Shown piece after piece: positions 8,594 through 16,800 of a stretch of 64,000 nt of DNA; position 1 is the stretch's first letter, and each line of letters opens with the position of its first letter. Source of the DNA: UBA9926 sp018645765. GTDB lineage: Bacteria; Pseudomonadota; Gammaproteobacteria; Pseudomonadales; Azotimanducaceae. Below the pieces are notes generated by a model that saw nothing but the letters and a program-made list of their open reading frames with translations, had not been told where the DNA came from and did no database searches. The stretch is from assembly GCA_949372755.1 (NCBI GenBank), contig CASIBO010000006.1, positions 62,001 through 126,000 of the forward strand, in the 5' to 3' direction. Position numbers and translations under genes: made by a program.

Positions 8594-9646
8594 TTAAGGC
8601 TCGGCATACCAAGTATTGTCAGAATGCTGTTTCATCCAGAAGTAGGAATGCCAATAGAAGCGTCCGGGTTGATCACTCATCTGGGTGCAGTTATAGCGCG
8701 CTCGTCCAGCCGGCAGGGGCGCGTTTGCTCGAATCAAAATGCTGCTGTGGTTGGATTCGGGCGTGATGGCCCCGTTCGGCCCAAAACAGTTCAAGCCGCG
8801 TGGATTAACCAGGCCCAAGGCGGATGTATTGATCAAGGGCTTTGTTTCAAGTCCAGTGAGGATCGGATTGTGCAACTTGGGTACGCCCGGGAAGGCGCGG
8901 GTTAAGACCTTGGTCTTAAAGCTTTCCAGGCCCGCGTAGGGCCCGCCCATGGGAAAGCGTGGGATGACTAAGGGGCGGGGCCGTGACACTGCGCCGCTAT
9001 GCTGACCAAAAATCATAAAGCCGGCAGCCTGCAGCTGGTCCACAAGCAGTGGATGGTATTCGCCGTAGGGCAGGGCGTAGTGTTTTGGCGCGAAGTCCAG
9101 TTGCGTCTCAAGGATCTCCTGAGCCCGTAGGGTATCTTGCAAAAATTCGTCCGACCAGGCTTCAAGGCTTGTGTTGTCCGGTTTTCTCGCCCAGTGCTGA
9201 TGGCCGGTGCTGTGATTCGCGATCTCGGCGCCTTCAGCCTTCATGGCTTTTAACTCGTCCCAAGACAGGTAACGCCCGCCGGGTTTGCCAACAAGATCGG
9301 TGGCCACAAAAATAGTAAAGGGCCAGCCTCTGGCGCGCAGCAGAGGGAAGGCCTCAGTAAAAATACTCCGATAGGCATCGTCAAAGGTAATCGCGACTTC
9401 AAGCGCGCTCGCGCTGGCATCGCCTTCGTCGTGTTGGGAGAGATGTTCGCTGAGCGCAACAACGGTAAAACCAGACTGAGCCAAGTGCTCAAGATGCGCC
9501 GCGAAGACTTCAGGTTTTGTGCTGGTCGAAAACGGAGTGTCATCCGCAATATGGTGATACTGCAAGATCACCAAGGCATGGGCCGAGTTGTGCAGCAGCG
9601 TGAATAGGAAAACCAAGACAAGCAAAAAGCGATCGGTGGTAATCAT
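8594..9646 (-). CDS. Secreted polysaccharide deacetylase family protein
   Basis: A 350-residue protein with a signal peptide (about residues 1-24, ending SAHA) and a NodB-type domain. The metal site is TFDD (87-90, catalytic base and metal Asp) with H145 and H149 (NHSTGHQH), preceded by the family ILQYHHI. The C-terminal ~110 residues have an extra region unlike the NodB core. Family members remove N- or O-acetyl groups from polysaccharides in the periplasm or outside the cell; the substrate is unknown. It is divergent from ttcA with 58 bases between the starts, which must hold both promoters. Confidence 0.85.
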   Translation of the reverse strand: MITTDRFLLVLVFLFTLLHNSAHALVILQYHHIADDTPFSTSTKPEVFAAHLEHLAQSGFTVVALSEHLSQHDEGDASASALEVAITFDDAYRSIFTEAFPLLRARGWPFTIFVATDLVGKPGGRYLSWDELKAMKAEGAEIANHSTGHQHWARKPDNTSLEAWSDEFLQDTLRAQEILETQLDFAPKHYALPYGEYHPLLVDQLQAAGFMIFGQHSGAVSRPRPLVIPRFPMGGPYAGLESFKTKVLTRAFPGVPKLHNPILTGLETKPLINTSALGLVNPRGLNCFGPNGAITPESNHSSILIRANAPLPAGRARYNCTQMSDQPGRFYWHSYFWMKQHSDNTWYAEP

Positions 9647-9704
9647 TTCAGATCAGTTCTCCTCGGTGTTAAACTTTGCGCGGAAATTCTTAGAGTACTC
9701 TGTT

Positions 9705-10541
9705 ATGCCCGATCAGTCTCCCGAAGCCAAAGCCAAGCGCGAGGGCATTAAACTCGAAAAGCGGTTGCGTCGAGAGGTGGGTCGCGCAATTGGTGATTTC
9801 AACATGATCGAGGCGGGCGACAAGGTGATGGTGTGCTTGTCGGGTGGTAAAGATTCCTACGCAATGCTCGATCTTTTGATGACACTTAAGACCCGAGCGC
9901 CTATCGATTTTGACCTGGTGGCGGTGAACCTAGACCAAAAGCAACCGGGGTTTCCCGAAACGGTGTTGCCCAGCTATTTGACAGATCTCGGGGTCGATTT
10001 TCACATTTTGGAAGAAGATACCTATTCTCTGGTCACCGAAATGGTGCCGGAAGGTAAAACGTATTGCGGCTGGTGTAGTCGTTTTCGTCGTGGGATCCTC
10101 TACCGTTATGCCAAAGAGCAGGGGTTTACCAAAATCGCCCTGGGCCATCATCGCGACGACTTGATTGAGACCTTGTTTCTCAACCTATTCCACGGTGGGA
10201 AGTTAAAGTCCATGCCACCAAAATTATTGTCGGATGATGGCGGAAATGTTGTGATCCGGCCGCTGGCCTACTGTCGAGAAAAGGATCTGGAAGATTATGC
10301 GACATTGCGTGCCTTCCCAATCATTCCCTGTAACCTCTGCGGGTCGCAGGATAATCTGCAGCGGCAAGTGATAAAGGAAATGCTTGTGGCTTGGGATAAA
10401 CAGTTCCCTGGTCGAATCGAGACCATTTTTCGCGCGTTGAGTAGCGTTGCGCCGTCACAGCTTCTAGACCGCTCGCTGTTTAATTTCGAAGACCTGAGCG
10501 CCAAACCGCAGCGCTTGCTGGATCTTGTAAACCTCTCCTAG
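9705..10541 (+). CDS. ttcA: tRNA 2-thiocytidine(32) synthetase TtcA
   Basis: A 278-residue PP-loop enzyme that makes 2-thiocytidine at tRNA position 32. The ATP-binding SGGKDS is at 46-51. The iron-sulfur cluster cysteines are C121 and C124 (CGWC) and C212 (CNLC), matching the spacing in the E. coli enzyme. An upstream in-frame ATG at 9588 would overlap the divergent deacetylase and add 39 residues unlike the family, so ATG 9705 is used. TusA-type sulfur carriers act in tRNA thiolation generally, and a tusA gene lies 0.7 kb downstream, though not in the same operon. Confidence 0.95.
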   Translation: MPDQSPEAKAKREGIKLEKRLRREVGRAIGDFNMIEAGDKVMVCLSGGKDSYAMLDLLMTLKTRAPIDFDLVAVNLDQKQPGFPETVLPSYLTDLGVDFHILEEDTYSLVTEMVPEGKTYCGWCSRFRRGILYRYAKEQGFTKIALGHHRDDLIETLFLNLFHGGKLKSMPPKLLSDDGGNVVIRPLAYCREKDLEDYATLRAFPIIPCNLCGSQDNLQRQVIKEMLVAWDKQFPGRIETIFRALSSVAPSQLLDRSLFNFEDLSAKPQRLLDLVNLS

Positions 10542-10607
10542 CGGCGATGGTCGGTTACCCGCCCTAATTGTAACGGTTGATCAACGACGCACCACAGAAC
10601 AAGGGGC

Positions 10608-10874
10608 ATGCAAAGGATGTATATTCCATTTGAAGCGCTGAGTGCTGAGGCCCAGCAGGGCCTGATCGAAGCCTTTGTGCTGCGGGAAGGCACGGACTAT
10701 GGCCAAGTTGAATACAGCTTTGAGGAAAAATGCGTAATGGTTCGATCGCAATTGGCGGCGGGCAAAGCTTTAATCGAGTTCGATTCGGAGAGTGAAACAG
10801 CGCTCATTGTCTCGGCGGATGCGGCAATCGAAAAAAAATCAGTGCATCGCTTCAAGGATGGTGATCCGCTCTGA
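10608..10874 (+). CDS. yheU: YheU family protein
   Basis: A small (88-residue) protein with the YheU/UPF0270 signature: MYIPFEALS at the start, then LIEAFVLREGTDYGQ. The function is unknown. ATG 10608 has an AAGGGG four bases upstream; the ATG at 10617, nearer the family N-terminus, has no spaced Shine-Dalgarno, so either could be used. The C-terminal ~20 residues are variable. It converges on the ABM gene and the last 36 bases of both overlap. Confidence 0.85.
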   Translation: MQRMYIPFEALSAEAQQGLIEAFVLREGTDYGQVEYSFEEKCVMVRSQLAAGKALIEFDSESETALIVSADAAIEKKSVHRFKDGDPL

Positions 10875-11126
10875 GCTCTCGAGCAGAGGACCAATCTCTG
10901 TAAGCACTCGGCGGCGCTCGTCAGAGGCATACCAAGCCTGCCAATCGACCAGACGGTCCCATTTAGACAAGATGATTCTTCTGTGAGAATTGCCTGTTTC
11001 TTTTAAGGACTCGCCGCCCAAGCAACCGGGCGCCTCGTTAACCGAATGAATCACACGACGGATGGTGCAATCGTAGTAATGCGCGAGCCCCTCAGCGATC
11101 TGACGTTCTATCAATACTTTGATCAT
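10839..11126 (-). CDS. Antibiotic biosynthesis monooxygenase (ABM) domain protein
   Basis: A 95-residue single-domain ferredoxin-fold protein of the ABM/YgiN-like group: an N-terminal strand MIKVLIERQIAEG, central GGESLKETGNSHRRIILSKW, then a helix with YASDERR, as in the family. Such proteins oxidise quinols or haem, or have no known substrate. No active-site assignment is possible from sequence alone. Its end overlaps the end of yheU tail to tail by 36 bases. The ATG has GGGGGGC about four bases upstream. Confidence 0.75.
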   Translation of the reverse strand: MIKVLIERQIAEGLAHYYDCTIRRVIHSVNEAPGCLGGESLKETGNSHRRIILSKWDRLVDWQAWYASDERRRVLTEIGPLLESSERITILEAMH

Positions 11127-11233
11127 GATGCCCCCCTAGTCGGTTGCGCGCGATTATACTGATGCAGCGGCTCGACTCAACCTTTGTGTCATAATGGCAA
11201 GCGCAAGATGTGCTGTGAATTGAGAGGTGACGA

Positions 11234-11461
11234 GTGGATGCGGATTACGAATTAGATGCCCTGGGACTGCGCTGCCCGGAACCCCTCATGCTGTTACGAA
11301 ATAAAGTTCGGGAGATGAACCAGGGCGACGTTATTAAAGTGCTCGCAACGGATCCCTCAACCAGCTGGGATTTCGAAAATTTTTGTCGATTTATGAATCA
11401 TGAAATGCTTGGGAAAATCGAAAATGAATCGGGGTATCAGTATTGGATTAAAAAGGGATGA
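11234..11461 (+). CDS. tusA: Sulfur carrier protein TusA
   Basis: A 75-residue TusA/SirA-family protein; the family passes persulfide sulfur from cysteine desulfurase to tRNA thiolation (mnm5s2U34) and other acceptors. The signature LDALGLRCPEPLM contains the active cysteine C14. GTG start at 11234 preceded by GAGAGGTGAC. Its stop overlaps the ATG of the next gene by four bases (ATGA), so tusA, the GGCT gene and epmC form a tight coupled set. Confidence 0.93.
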   Translation: MDADYELDALGLRCPEPLMLLRNKVREMNQGDVIKVLATDPSTSWDFENFCRFMNHEMLGKIENESGYQYWIKKG

Positions 11462-11934
11462 CCGAGGCGCCGTTGGCGAATTTTTATTTTGCGTATGGCA
11501 GCAATATGGATGTTGAGCGGGTCCAGGCGCGCGGCATGGCGTTTGTTCGACGCTGTTCAGGACGGTTAGTAGGTTACCGTTTGGTCTTTAATAAGCGTGC
11601 CAAGGGGGCGCCGGGGATTGCGCACGCCAACGTTGAGCCTTGCATCACCAGCGTTGTAGAGGGCGTGCTGTATGCCCTTGCCGCACCCGAGAATATTCTC
11701 CAAATGGACCCTTATGAAGGATATCCCATCCGCTATAACCGCCGCATTCTGCCAATTGAAACCGAGACGGGTGTTGCCTCAGCTTGGGTTTATGAGGCGA
11801 ATCGCGCGTTTATTGAAACCGGCTGCAAACCGACGCAAAGCTACCTGAATCATTTATTAGCGGGCGCTGAGTTTCTGTCAGCATCTTACCTGGCAGACCT
11901 TATGGCAACACCCGTTGCAGCGGCTGCGTCTTGA
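11458..11934 (+). CDS. Gamma-glutamylcyclotransferase-like protein
   Basis: A 158-residue GGCT/AIG2-fold protein. The N-terminal substrate loop FAYGSNM (about residues 10-16) is diagnostic, and the Glu in MDPYEGYP is the likely acid/base. The fold covers gamma-glutamylcyclotransferases and gamma-glutamylamine cyclotransferases acting on gamma-glutamyl peptides or amines in the cytoplasm; which one is unclear. It overlaps tusA by 4 bases, and its TGA shares a base with the epmC ATG (TGATG). Confidence 0.82.
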   Translation: MTEAPLANFYFAYGSNMDVERVQARGMAFVRRCSGRLVGYRLVFNKRAKGAPGIAHANVEPCITSVVEGVLYALAAPENILQMDPYEGYPIRYNRRILPIETETGVASAWVYEANRAFIETGCKPTQSYLNHLLAGAEFLSASYLADLMATPVAAAAS

Positions 11935-12449
11935 TGGCACCAATGCCCGTCAGTGAGATCATTGCGGTCTTTAACAAGCGCCTTGGCGGCCGCTATGGCG
12001 TGCGTTTGGAAGGTGGCGGTGCCGAACCGTTTTATCAAGCTCCCAAGGCCGCAGAGTGCGGCCTCATCGTTTTTCGAGCAGACTATAGTGCCAGTGCGCT
12101 GCATGAAGTGGCACATTGGTGCTTGGCCGGGCCCCAGCGCCGGCAATTAGATGACTATGGGTATTGGTACTTGCCAGTCCGAAATGCAGTCCAGCAAGCC
12201 GCTTTTGAGGCGGTAGAAGCCAGGCCGCAAGCGTTGGAAGCGCTCTTTGCTGAGGCGGCTGGCGTTGATTTTCGAGTCAGTAGTGATGATGTGGCATCTT
12301 TACCGAGTCCCGCTTTTAAGGCGCAGGTTGCGGCTGAGCGTCGCTTGATCGAGCAACAACTGCCGGTCAGGGCAAAATGCTTTCTGGCCGCGTTGCAGGG
12401 TGCCAATGCGTTAATTGCGCAGAACTGCCTCGAACTGCCTCGCGAGTGA
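11934..12449 (+). CDS. epmC: Elongation factor P hydroxylase EpmC
   Basis: A 171-residue EpmC (YfcM) homologue, which hydroxylates the beta-lysyl-lysine of elongation factor P. HEVAH (H57, E58, H61) followed by WCLAG and later DYGYWY and FEAVEARPQALEALF match the family closely. ATG 11934 overlaps the previous stop; an ATG three codons on is an alternative. The modification requires EpmA/EpmB elsewhere in the genome, not seen here. Confidence 0.9.
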   Translation: MAPMPVSEIIAVFNKRLGGRYGVRLEGGGAEPFYQAPKAAECGLIVFRADYSASALHEVAHWCLAGPQRRQLDDYGYWYLPVRNAVQQAAFEAVEARPQALEALFAEAAGVDFRVSSDDVASLPSPAFKAQVAAERRLIEQQLPVRAKCFLAALQGANALIAQNCLELPRE

Positions 12450-12454
12450 ATGCT

Positions 12455-12524
12455 TAAAACAGTCTGAACCGGTAAAACAGTTTGAACCGGTAAAACAGTC
12501 TGAACGGTTAAAACAGTCTGAACG
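12455..12524 (+). repeat. Four 18-bp tandem repeats
   Basis: Four head-to-tail copies of TAAAACAGTCTGAACCGG starting at 12455, 12473, 12491 and 12509. The second has one change, and the last two have lost or altered the end of the unit. The array fills the gap between epmC and the PaaI gene and ends ~20 bases before the Shine-Dalgarno AGAGGAG (12544-12550). The unit is a multiple of three, so it reads through as a six-residue repeat in one frame, but that frame has no start signal and seems incidental. Likely replication slippage. Confidence 0.85.
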
Positions 12525-12556
12525 ACTAACAAAGTTAAACGAAAGAGGAGCATGGG

Positions 12557-12976
12557 ATGAGTTTTCCAGGAACCATGATGGTGCAGACAGGGTTCGACCC
12601 GGCCGAGGATCACATCGGGCCGTTTTACTTTGAGCCTAAAGGGAGCGCGGCTTTTGGGGGTTATGGCTTCGAGCTCAAAGCGAAGCATTGTAATGCGATG
12701 GGGTCTGTCCATGGCGGCGTTCTGATGACCTTTGCAGATTTCGCGCTGTGTATGGCAGCGACCGATCACTACGAAACTGAGACCTGCGTGACCGTCAGTT
12801 TTTCCTGTGAGTTTCTTCGAGGCGCAGAACTGGGCCAGGTTATCGCTTGTCAGCCCAGGATTAACCGAAAAACAGGTTCACTGGTCTTTGTTTCCGGTGA
12901 ATGCACGGTTGAGGGCGAACCGTGTTTTAGTTTCAGTTCTGTCGTCAAGCGGCTTAGTCTGGACCGGCTGCGGTAA
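12557..12976 (+). CDS. PaaI family thioesterase
   Basis: A 139-residue single hotdog-domain protein. The core HCNAMGSVHGGVLMTFADFAL (about residues 46-66) carries the N/H/G pattern of the PaaI/4-hydroxybenzoyl-CoA thioesterase family, with Asp in FADFA a probable catalytic residue. It probably hydrolyses aromatic or fatty acyl-CoA. Shine-Dalgarno AGAGGAG seven bases before the ATG. The TAA overlaps the next ATG by one base, implying coupling with the NAD-kinase-like gene. Confidence 0.85.
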   Translation: MSFPGTMMVQTGFDPAEDHIGPFYFEPKGSAAFGGYGFELKAKHCNAMGSVHGGVLMTFADFALCMAATDHYETETCVTVSFSCEFLRGAELGQVIACQPRINRKTGSLVFVSGECTVEGEPCFSFSSVVKRLSLDRLR

Positions 12977-14115
12977 TGCTGGCCGGTGCTCAGAAACTGC
13001 GCATTGGATTGCTGATGAATCCCTGCGCGGGCATCGGTGGTCCGGCGGGTCTGAAGGGCAGTGATGGCATTGAGGTGCAGACACTCGCCCGAGCACAGGG
13101 CATTGAAAGTCAGGTCTGCCGCCGGGTGGTGATGGCGCTCGCGTCTCTGGCGCATCAGCTCGGCGACTTGCACTGGGTGACGTGTAGTGGGGCAATGGGT
13201 GAGCAAGCACTTTTAGAATTAGGGATAGCCGATAGCGAGATTGTGTATATCACCCCCGCTGAAACCGAAGGTCAGGATACAAAGCGCGCAACGCGCGCGC
13301 TGCAGGACGCGAAGGTTGATGTGTTGCTGTTTGCTGGCGGAGACGGCACCGCCCGGGATCTGCTCGATGCCGCGACTGCGGGTCAAAGTATTCTTGGTAT
13401 TCCGTGTGGTGTCAAAATGCATTCCGGCGTGTTTGCAAATCATCCGCTGGCGGTGGCAGAAATATTGCGTGATCTGCTTGCTGGGAGGCTCCTGTCCGCC
13501 GCGGTCGGTGAAGTCCGCGATATTGATGAAGTGGCTTTTCGGCAGGGTCGGGTCATTGCAAAGTTTTACGGCGAGTTGCAGATCCCTGCGGCGTTAAGCT
13601 ACATCCAGAGCACCAAGGTTGGCGGACGCGAGTCGGAAGGCCTGGCTCAACAAGAGATTGCGGCCGATTTCGTTGATTCAATGCTGCCGGATATCATCTA
13701 CTTCATGGGCAGTGGTCAGACCGTCGCGGGTATTATGGCGGCGCTGGGTTTGCCGAATACGCTGCTTGGCGTTGATGTCATCTGCAACCAGGGCGTGCTA
13801 CAAAACGATGTGACGTCGTTGGATTTGCTGCGTTGGACAACGCAGGGGCAATGCCGGATTGTGGTGACGGTTATTGGTGGGCAAGGGCATGTGTTTGGCC
13901 GGGGGAATCAGCAATTTAGTCCAGAGGTCATTCGGGTGGTTGGCCTACCCGCAATCGAGGTGGTCGCCACTAAGACCAAGCTGGAGGGCTTGACGAGTGG
14001 GTTTGTTATTGTGGATACGGGTGATCAAGATCTGGATGCGGCACTGTCTGGGGTCCACCGAATTCGAACAGGCTATCAAGATGCGGTGTTGATGCGTTGG
14101 GGAACTCAGGATTAA
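12976..14115 (+). CDS. ATP-NAD kinase family protein
   Basis: A 379-residue protein of the ATP-NAD/AcoX kinase family, longer than canonical NadK. GGDGTARD at 121-128 is the nucleotide-binding signature, preceded by the N-terminal strand IGLLMNPCAGIGGPAG. Related proteins include AcoX, found with acetoin genes, but there are no acetoin genes here. The substrate could be NAD(H) or another metabolite. A start one base into the PaaI stop suggests co-translation. Confidence 0.8.
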   Translation: MLAGAQKLRIGLLMNPCAGIGGPAGLKGSDGIEVQTLARAQGIESQVCRRVVMALASLAHQLGDLHWVTCSGAMGEQALLELGIADSEIVYITPAETEGQDTKRATRALQDAKVDVLLFAGGDGTARDLLDAATAGQSILGIPCGVKMHSGVFANHPLAVAEILRDLLAGRLLSAAVGEVRDIDEVAFRQGRVIAKFYGELQIPAALSYIQSTKVGGRESEGLAQQEIAADFVDSMLPDIIYFMGSGQTVAGIMAALGLPNTLLGVDVICNQGVLQNDVTSLDLLRWTTQGQCRIVVTVIGGQGHVFGRGNQQFSPEVIRVVGLPAIEVVATKTKLEGLTSGFVIVDTGDQDLDAALSGVHRIRTGYQDAVLMRWGTQD

Positions 14116-14252
14116 TGCCGCTGAACGTGTGCGCAATCGGGCCCTGATCCGCGTAACAACACTGAGGGGCCTTTGACGTGGTTTCGCCGTTGATCTCAAC
14201 GGGATGATCTACGTGGGCTGTAACGAAACAAGGTTTATAAGGACGTTCAACG

Positions 14253-14846
14253 ATGAAGCAACGGTTACTAGTCACGGCTCAGCAGATTTTCATGATTTCA
14301 GTGGGGTTTTTGCTGTGGAGCACGCAGGGTTTGGCGGACTCGGGGTATCGGTTGAATCTTGAGACGGCGGTGGTCGGTGTGACATCAACCAAAAATGATC
14401 GAATCAGTGAACGACACCAAATTAAATTTAAAACGGGCATCGTGTCGAGCACGGGTCACGTTGATTTGGTGCTCGATTTGCGCACTACCGAAACCAACAT
14501 TCCGATTCGAAATGAGCGCATGCAGCAGCATTTGTTTGCGCAATTCCCGCTTGCAACGGTCACTGCCCAGTTGCCGCCAGGCGTATTTGCCAAGGCTCGA
14601 GCCGGCAAGGCAATCTCCGAGCCCGTAGTCGTAACACTGGTTGCCAACGGGGTCTCTCAAACGCATTCAATGCAAATGGTGCTGGAGCAGGATGAGATGG
14701 GCGGCTTGATCGTTTCCGGTAAGACCGAGATTGATGTGAGCCTGTTTGGTTATGGCGCAGGGATCGAAATGCTACGCAACCTGGCCGGACTGCTTTCGAT
14801 CAGCACGCTCGTGCCGGTTGATTTTGTATTGCCGTTTGATGACTGA
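14253..14846 (+). CDS. Exported YceI-like protein
   Basis: A 197-residue protein with a signal peptide (about residues 1-28, ending GLAD). The pattern HQIKFKTGIVSSTGHVDLVLDLRTTETNIPIRNERMQQHLF followed by the motif FPLATVTAQL resembles the YceI lipocalin-like fold, periplasmic binders of isoprenoid or similar lipids. Similarity is moderate. Its end overlaps the first bases of the decayed methyltransferase gene. Confidence 0.6.
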   Translation: MKQRLLVTAQQIFMISVGFLLWSTQGLADSGYRLNLETAVVGVTSTKNDRISERHQIKFKTGIVSSTGHVDLVLDLRTTETNIPIRNERMQQHLFAQFPLATVTAQLPPGVFAKARAGKAISEPVVVTLVANGVSQTHSMQMVLEQDEMGGLIVSGKTEIDVSLFGYGAGIEMLRNLAGLLSISTLVPVDFVLPFDD

Positions 14847-15599
14847 TCATCTGATTGAAAATCAACGGTTTTGGGACGCCCACCCCTAAATGGATCGAGC
14901 GTGGGGAAGCCGCATGGCGCGCCGAGCAACCCTACTGGGGAATTTGGGCGACGCCGGAGTCTGAGCTGGCGCTCATTCCCTGCGACCTGGCAGGTCGGTC
15001 AGTGGTTGAGTTGGGGTGTAACAGGCTATGTCTCGCGTTGGTTTAAGCAACGCGGAGCCTCTGTCACGGCCGTTGATTTGTTTAGCCAGCAATTGGCCAC
15101 AGCCAAGCGGTTCGCGGCGCAGTTTCAATCAGAGATTACCTTCATCCAAAGCAATGCTGACGCCACGCCGCTACCCCATGACTGTGCAGACATTGTGGTC
15201 AGTGAGTATGGCGCCGCCATTTGGTGCGATCCGTATCGATGGATTCCTGAAGCGGCAAGACTCTTGGTGCTAGGCGGCCGGTTGATTTTTCTTGGTTATT
15301 CACCTTGGGCAATGGTGTGTACGGACGATGACGGTGAAGCCGTAACGAATGCCATGAGGCGGAGCTACTTTGCGTTGCATTGAATAGATTGGGCCGATGC
15401 GGCCACAGACTCAGGCGGCATCGAATTTAATTTACCGCTGTCGAAATGGTTCCGGCTGTTCCGGTAGCAGAGCTTTCGCTTAGATGACTATTTAGAGATT
15501 CAGGCGCCAATGGCCAAATCACCCGATCAGTTCTCAATCCCTTGGGATTGGGCCAGGGCTTATCCGTCCGAGCAGCTTTTCAAGCTAACCAAAGTGTGA
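14839..15599 (+). pseudogene. Class I SAM-dependent methyltransferase, frameshifted
   Basis: Successive pieces in different frames read as one methyltransferase. MTDHLIENQRFWDAHP starts at 14839 and soon hits a stop. KWIERGEAAWR... with motif I VVELGC follows in a second frame to about 15017. GYVSRWFKQRG...AVDLFSQQL and LPHDCADIVVSEYGAAIW follow in a third frame to 15383. Then IDWADA... and SIPWDWARAYPSEQ, typical of the family end, need further shifts before TGA at 15597. At least three frame changes within motif-rich sequence mean the gene is dead, unless the assembly is poor here. Confidence 0.8.
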
Positions 15600-15651
15600 T
15601 GTGTGGCGGTTGCATCAGATATCGACCGGGTAGGGGCTGACCGCTGCCGCG

Positions 15652-16629
15652 CTAACTCTCACCTCGAGGCATTGTGGCCCGCACCTTCGGGTCGAACCCA
15701 CTGGCAACCCATTCACCTTGGGCACTGTTCCAGTGCGAAAAATAGCGTCTAAGGTTTGGGTCGGAATGTTCGATCAAACGCTGCGGAATCAGGTTCCAAT
15801 CCGTCAGGGACGGACTGGGGGCTCTGATGTAACGCGATGTGGTGGGCAAACTACTGCTTAAAAATCCGCCTCTGGCGTGGTACTGGTGCCAGGTTCGGCG
15901 CCCTTCGCGGCCATTGCCATCAAGCCGGGTATGAAATAACGCGGTGTCGTAGAGGATGCAGGTGCCGGCAGGACCGCGGATGGGTTGCTCAATGTAATCC
16001 GCGCCCAACGCCTCATAGGCGGCTTGAAGCGATTCAAACCGATGACTACCCGGTACCACACAAAAGGCGGGACTGAGATCGGTGACTGGCGTTAAATAGT
16101 GAATACTGCATAGGTAATCGCAAGGCAGGTAGGGCGCGCGCAAATGCCGATCCGGCAACACAGCATCGTGGTGAAAGTTCATTGTGCCCAGACCCGCGTT
16201 CGGCGGAGTTTCTCGGAAATTAAACTCGCTCCAGCGCACATGCTCCGTGCCGCCTAAGAGCGCGGCGATCAAAGAAAAACTGCCCGGATGCTGCAGGTAC
16301 CGATCGAGTTCCGGGAAGTCGAGTAATGGCTGGCTCAGAATTAAGCCTTGGTTTCGATGATGCGGTTTACGTTTTGCCCCTAAGCCCCATAAATCTGGAC
16401 GTTGTCGCTGGCTGTCTTTAAAAAATCGATTTAGATCCTCAACTTCTCGAGCCCCAAGAGCGCCATTAAGTACAACATAGCCCCATTGTTCAAAATGCTC
16501 GGCGGCGAGTCTAGATTGGGTGCTTAAATCAAACTGAAGGGCAGAATGAGGGCTCAACCGACCAAATCCCTGGGCCGCCAGGTTAGGGTCGCCGGCCTGA
16601 TTTTGCTGTGGTGTCAACGAAATTGGCAT
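15652..16629 (-). CDS. Phytanoyl-CoA dioxygenase family protein
   Basis: A 325-residue non-haem Fe(II)/2-oxoglutarate oxygenase. The iron-binding HxD is in NFHHDAVL (about residues 175-182) and the distal His is in ALFHTRLDGN, with a downstream Arg for 2-oxoglutarate. PGSH is a conserved PhyH feature. Family members hydroxylate varied small molecules, so the substrate cannot be named. No signal peptide. It is a single gene, divergent from the RCC1 gene with ~170 bases between. Confidence 0.85.
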   Translation of the reverse strand: MPISLTPQQNQAGDPNLAAQGFGRLSPHSALQFDLSTQSRLAAEHFEQWGYVVLNGALGAREVEDLNRFFKDSQRQRPDLWGLGAKRKPHHRNQGLILSQPLLDFPELDRYLQHPGSFSLIAALLGGTEHVRWSEFNFRETPPNAGLGTMNFHHDAVLPDRHLRAPYLPCDYLCSIHYLTPVTDLSPAFCVVPGSHRFESLQAAYEALGADYIEQPIRGPAGTCILYDTALFHTRLDGNGREGRRTWHQYHARGGFLSSSLPTTSRYIRAPSPSLTDWNLIPQRLIEHSDPNLRRYFSHWNSAQGEWVASGFDPKVRATMPRGES

Positions 16630-16800
16630 GCTTAAATGTGGCTTGATTTAGCGGTCCCGTCAAGATCAAAAAAGTGCGGTGAATCAAGGGCGTATCCGTG
16701 GCTTGGGCGAAGGCAGAGCGCAGACGTTTCAACCTGCTGTTAATTCACAACAGCGAGTACTTTCACCTTTAAGCCTTGAATTCAGTATGTTAGGGAACAG

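Noticed and set aside
12415..12633. Gene encoding a six-residue tandem peptide over the 18-bp repeats
   Set aside because: No start signal, and it runs out of frame through the start of the PaaI thioesterase gene.
14855..15383. Two intact overlapping genes in the methyltransferase region
   Set aside because: Neither has a complete methyltransferase; together with flanking pieces they make one broken gene.
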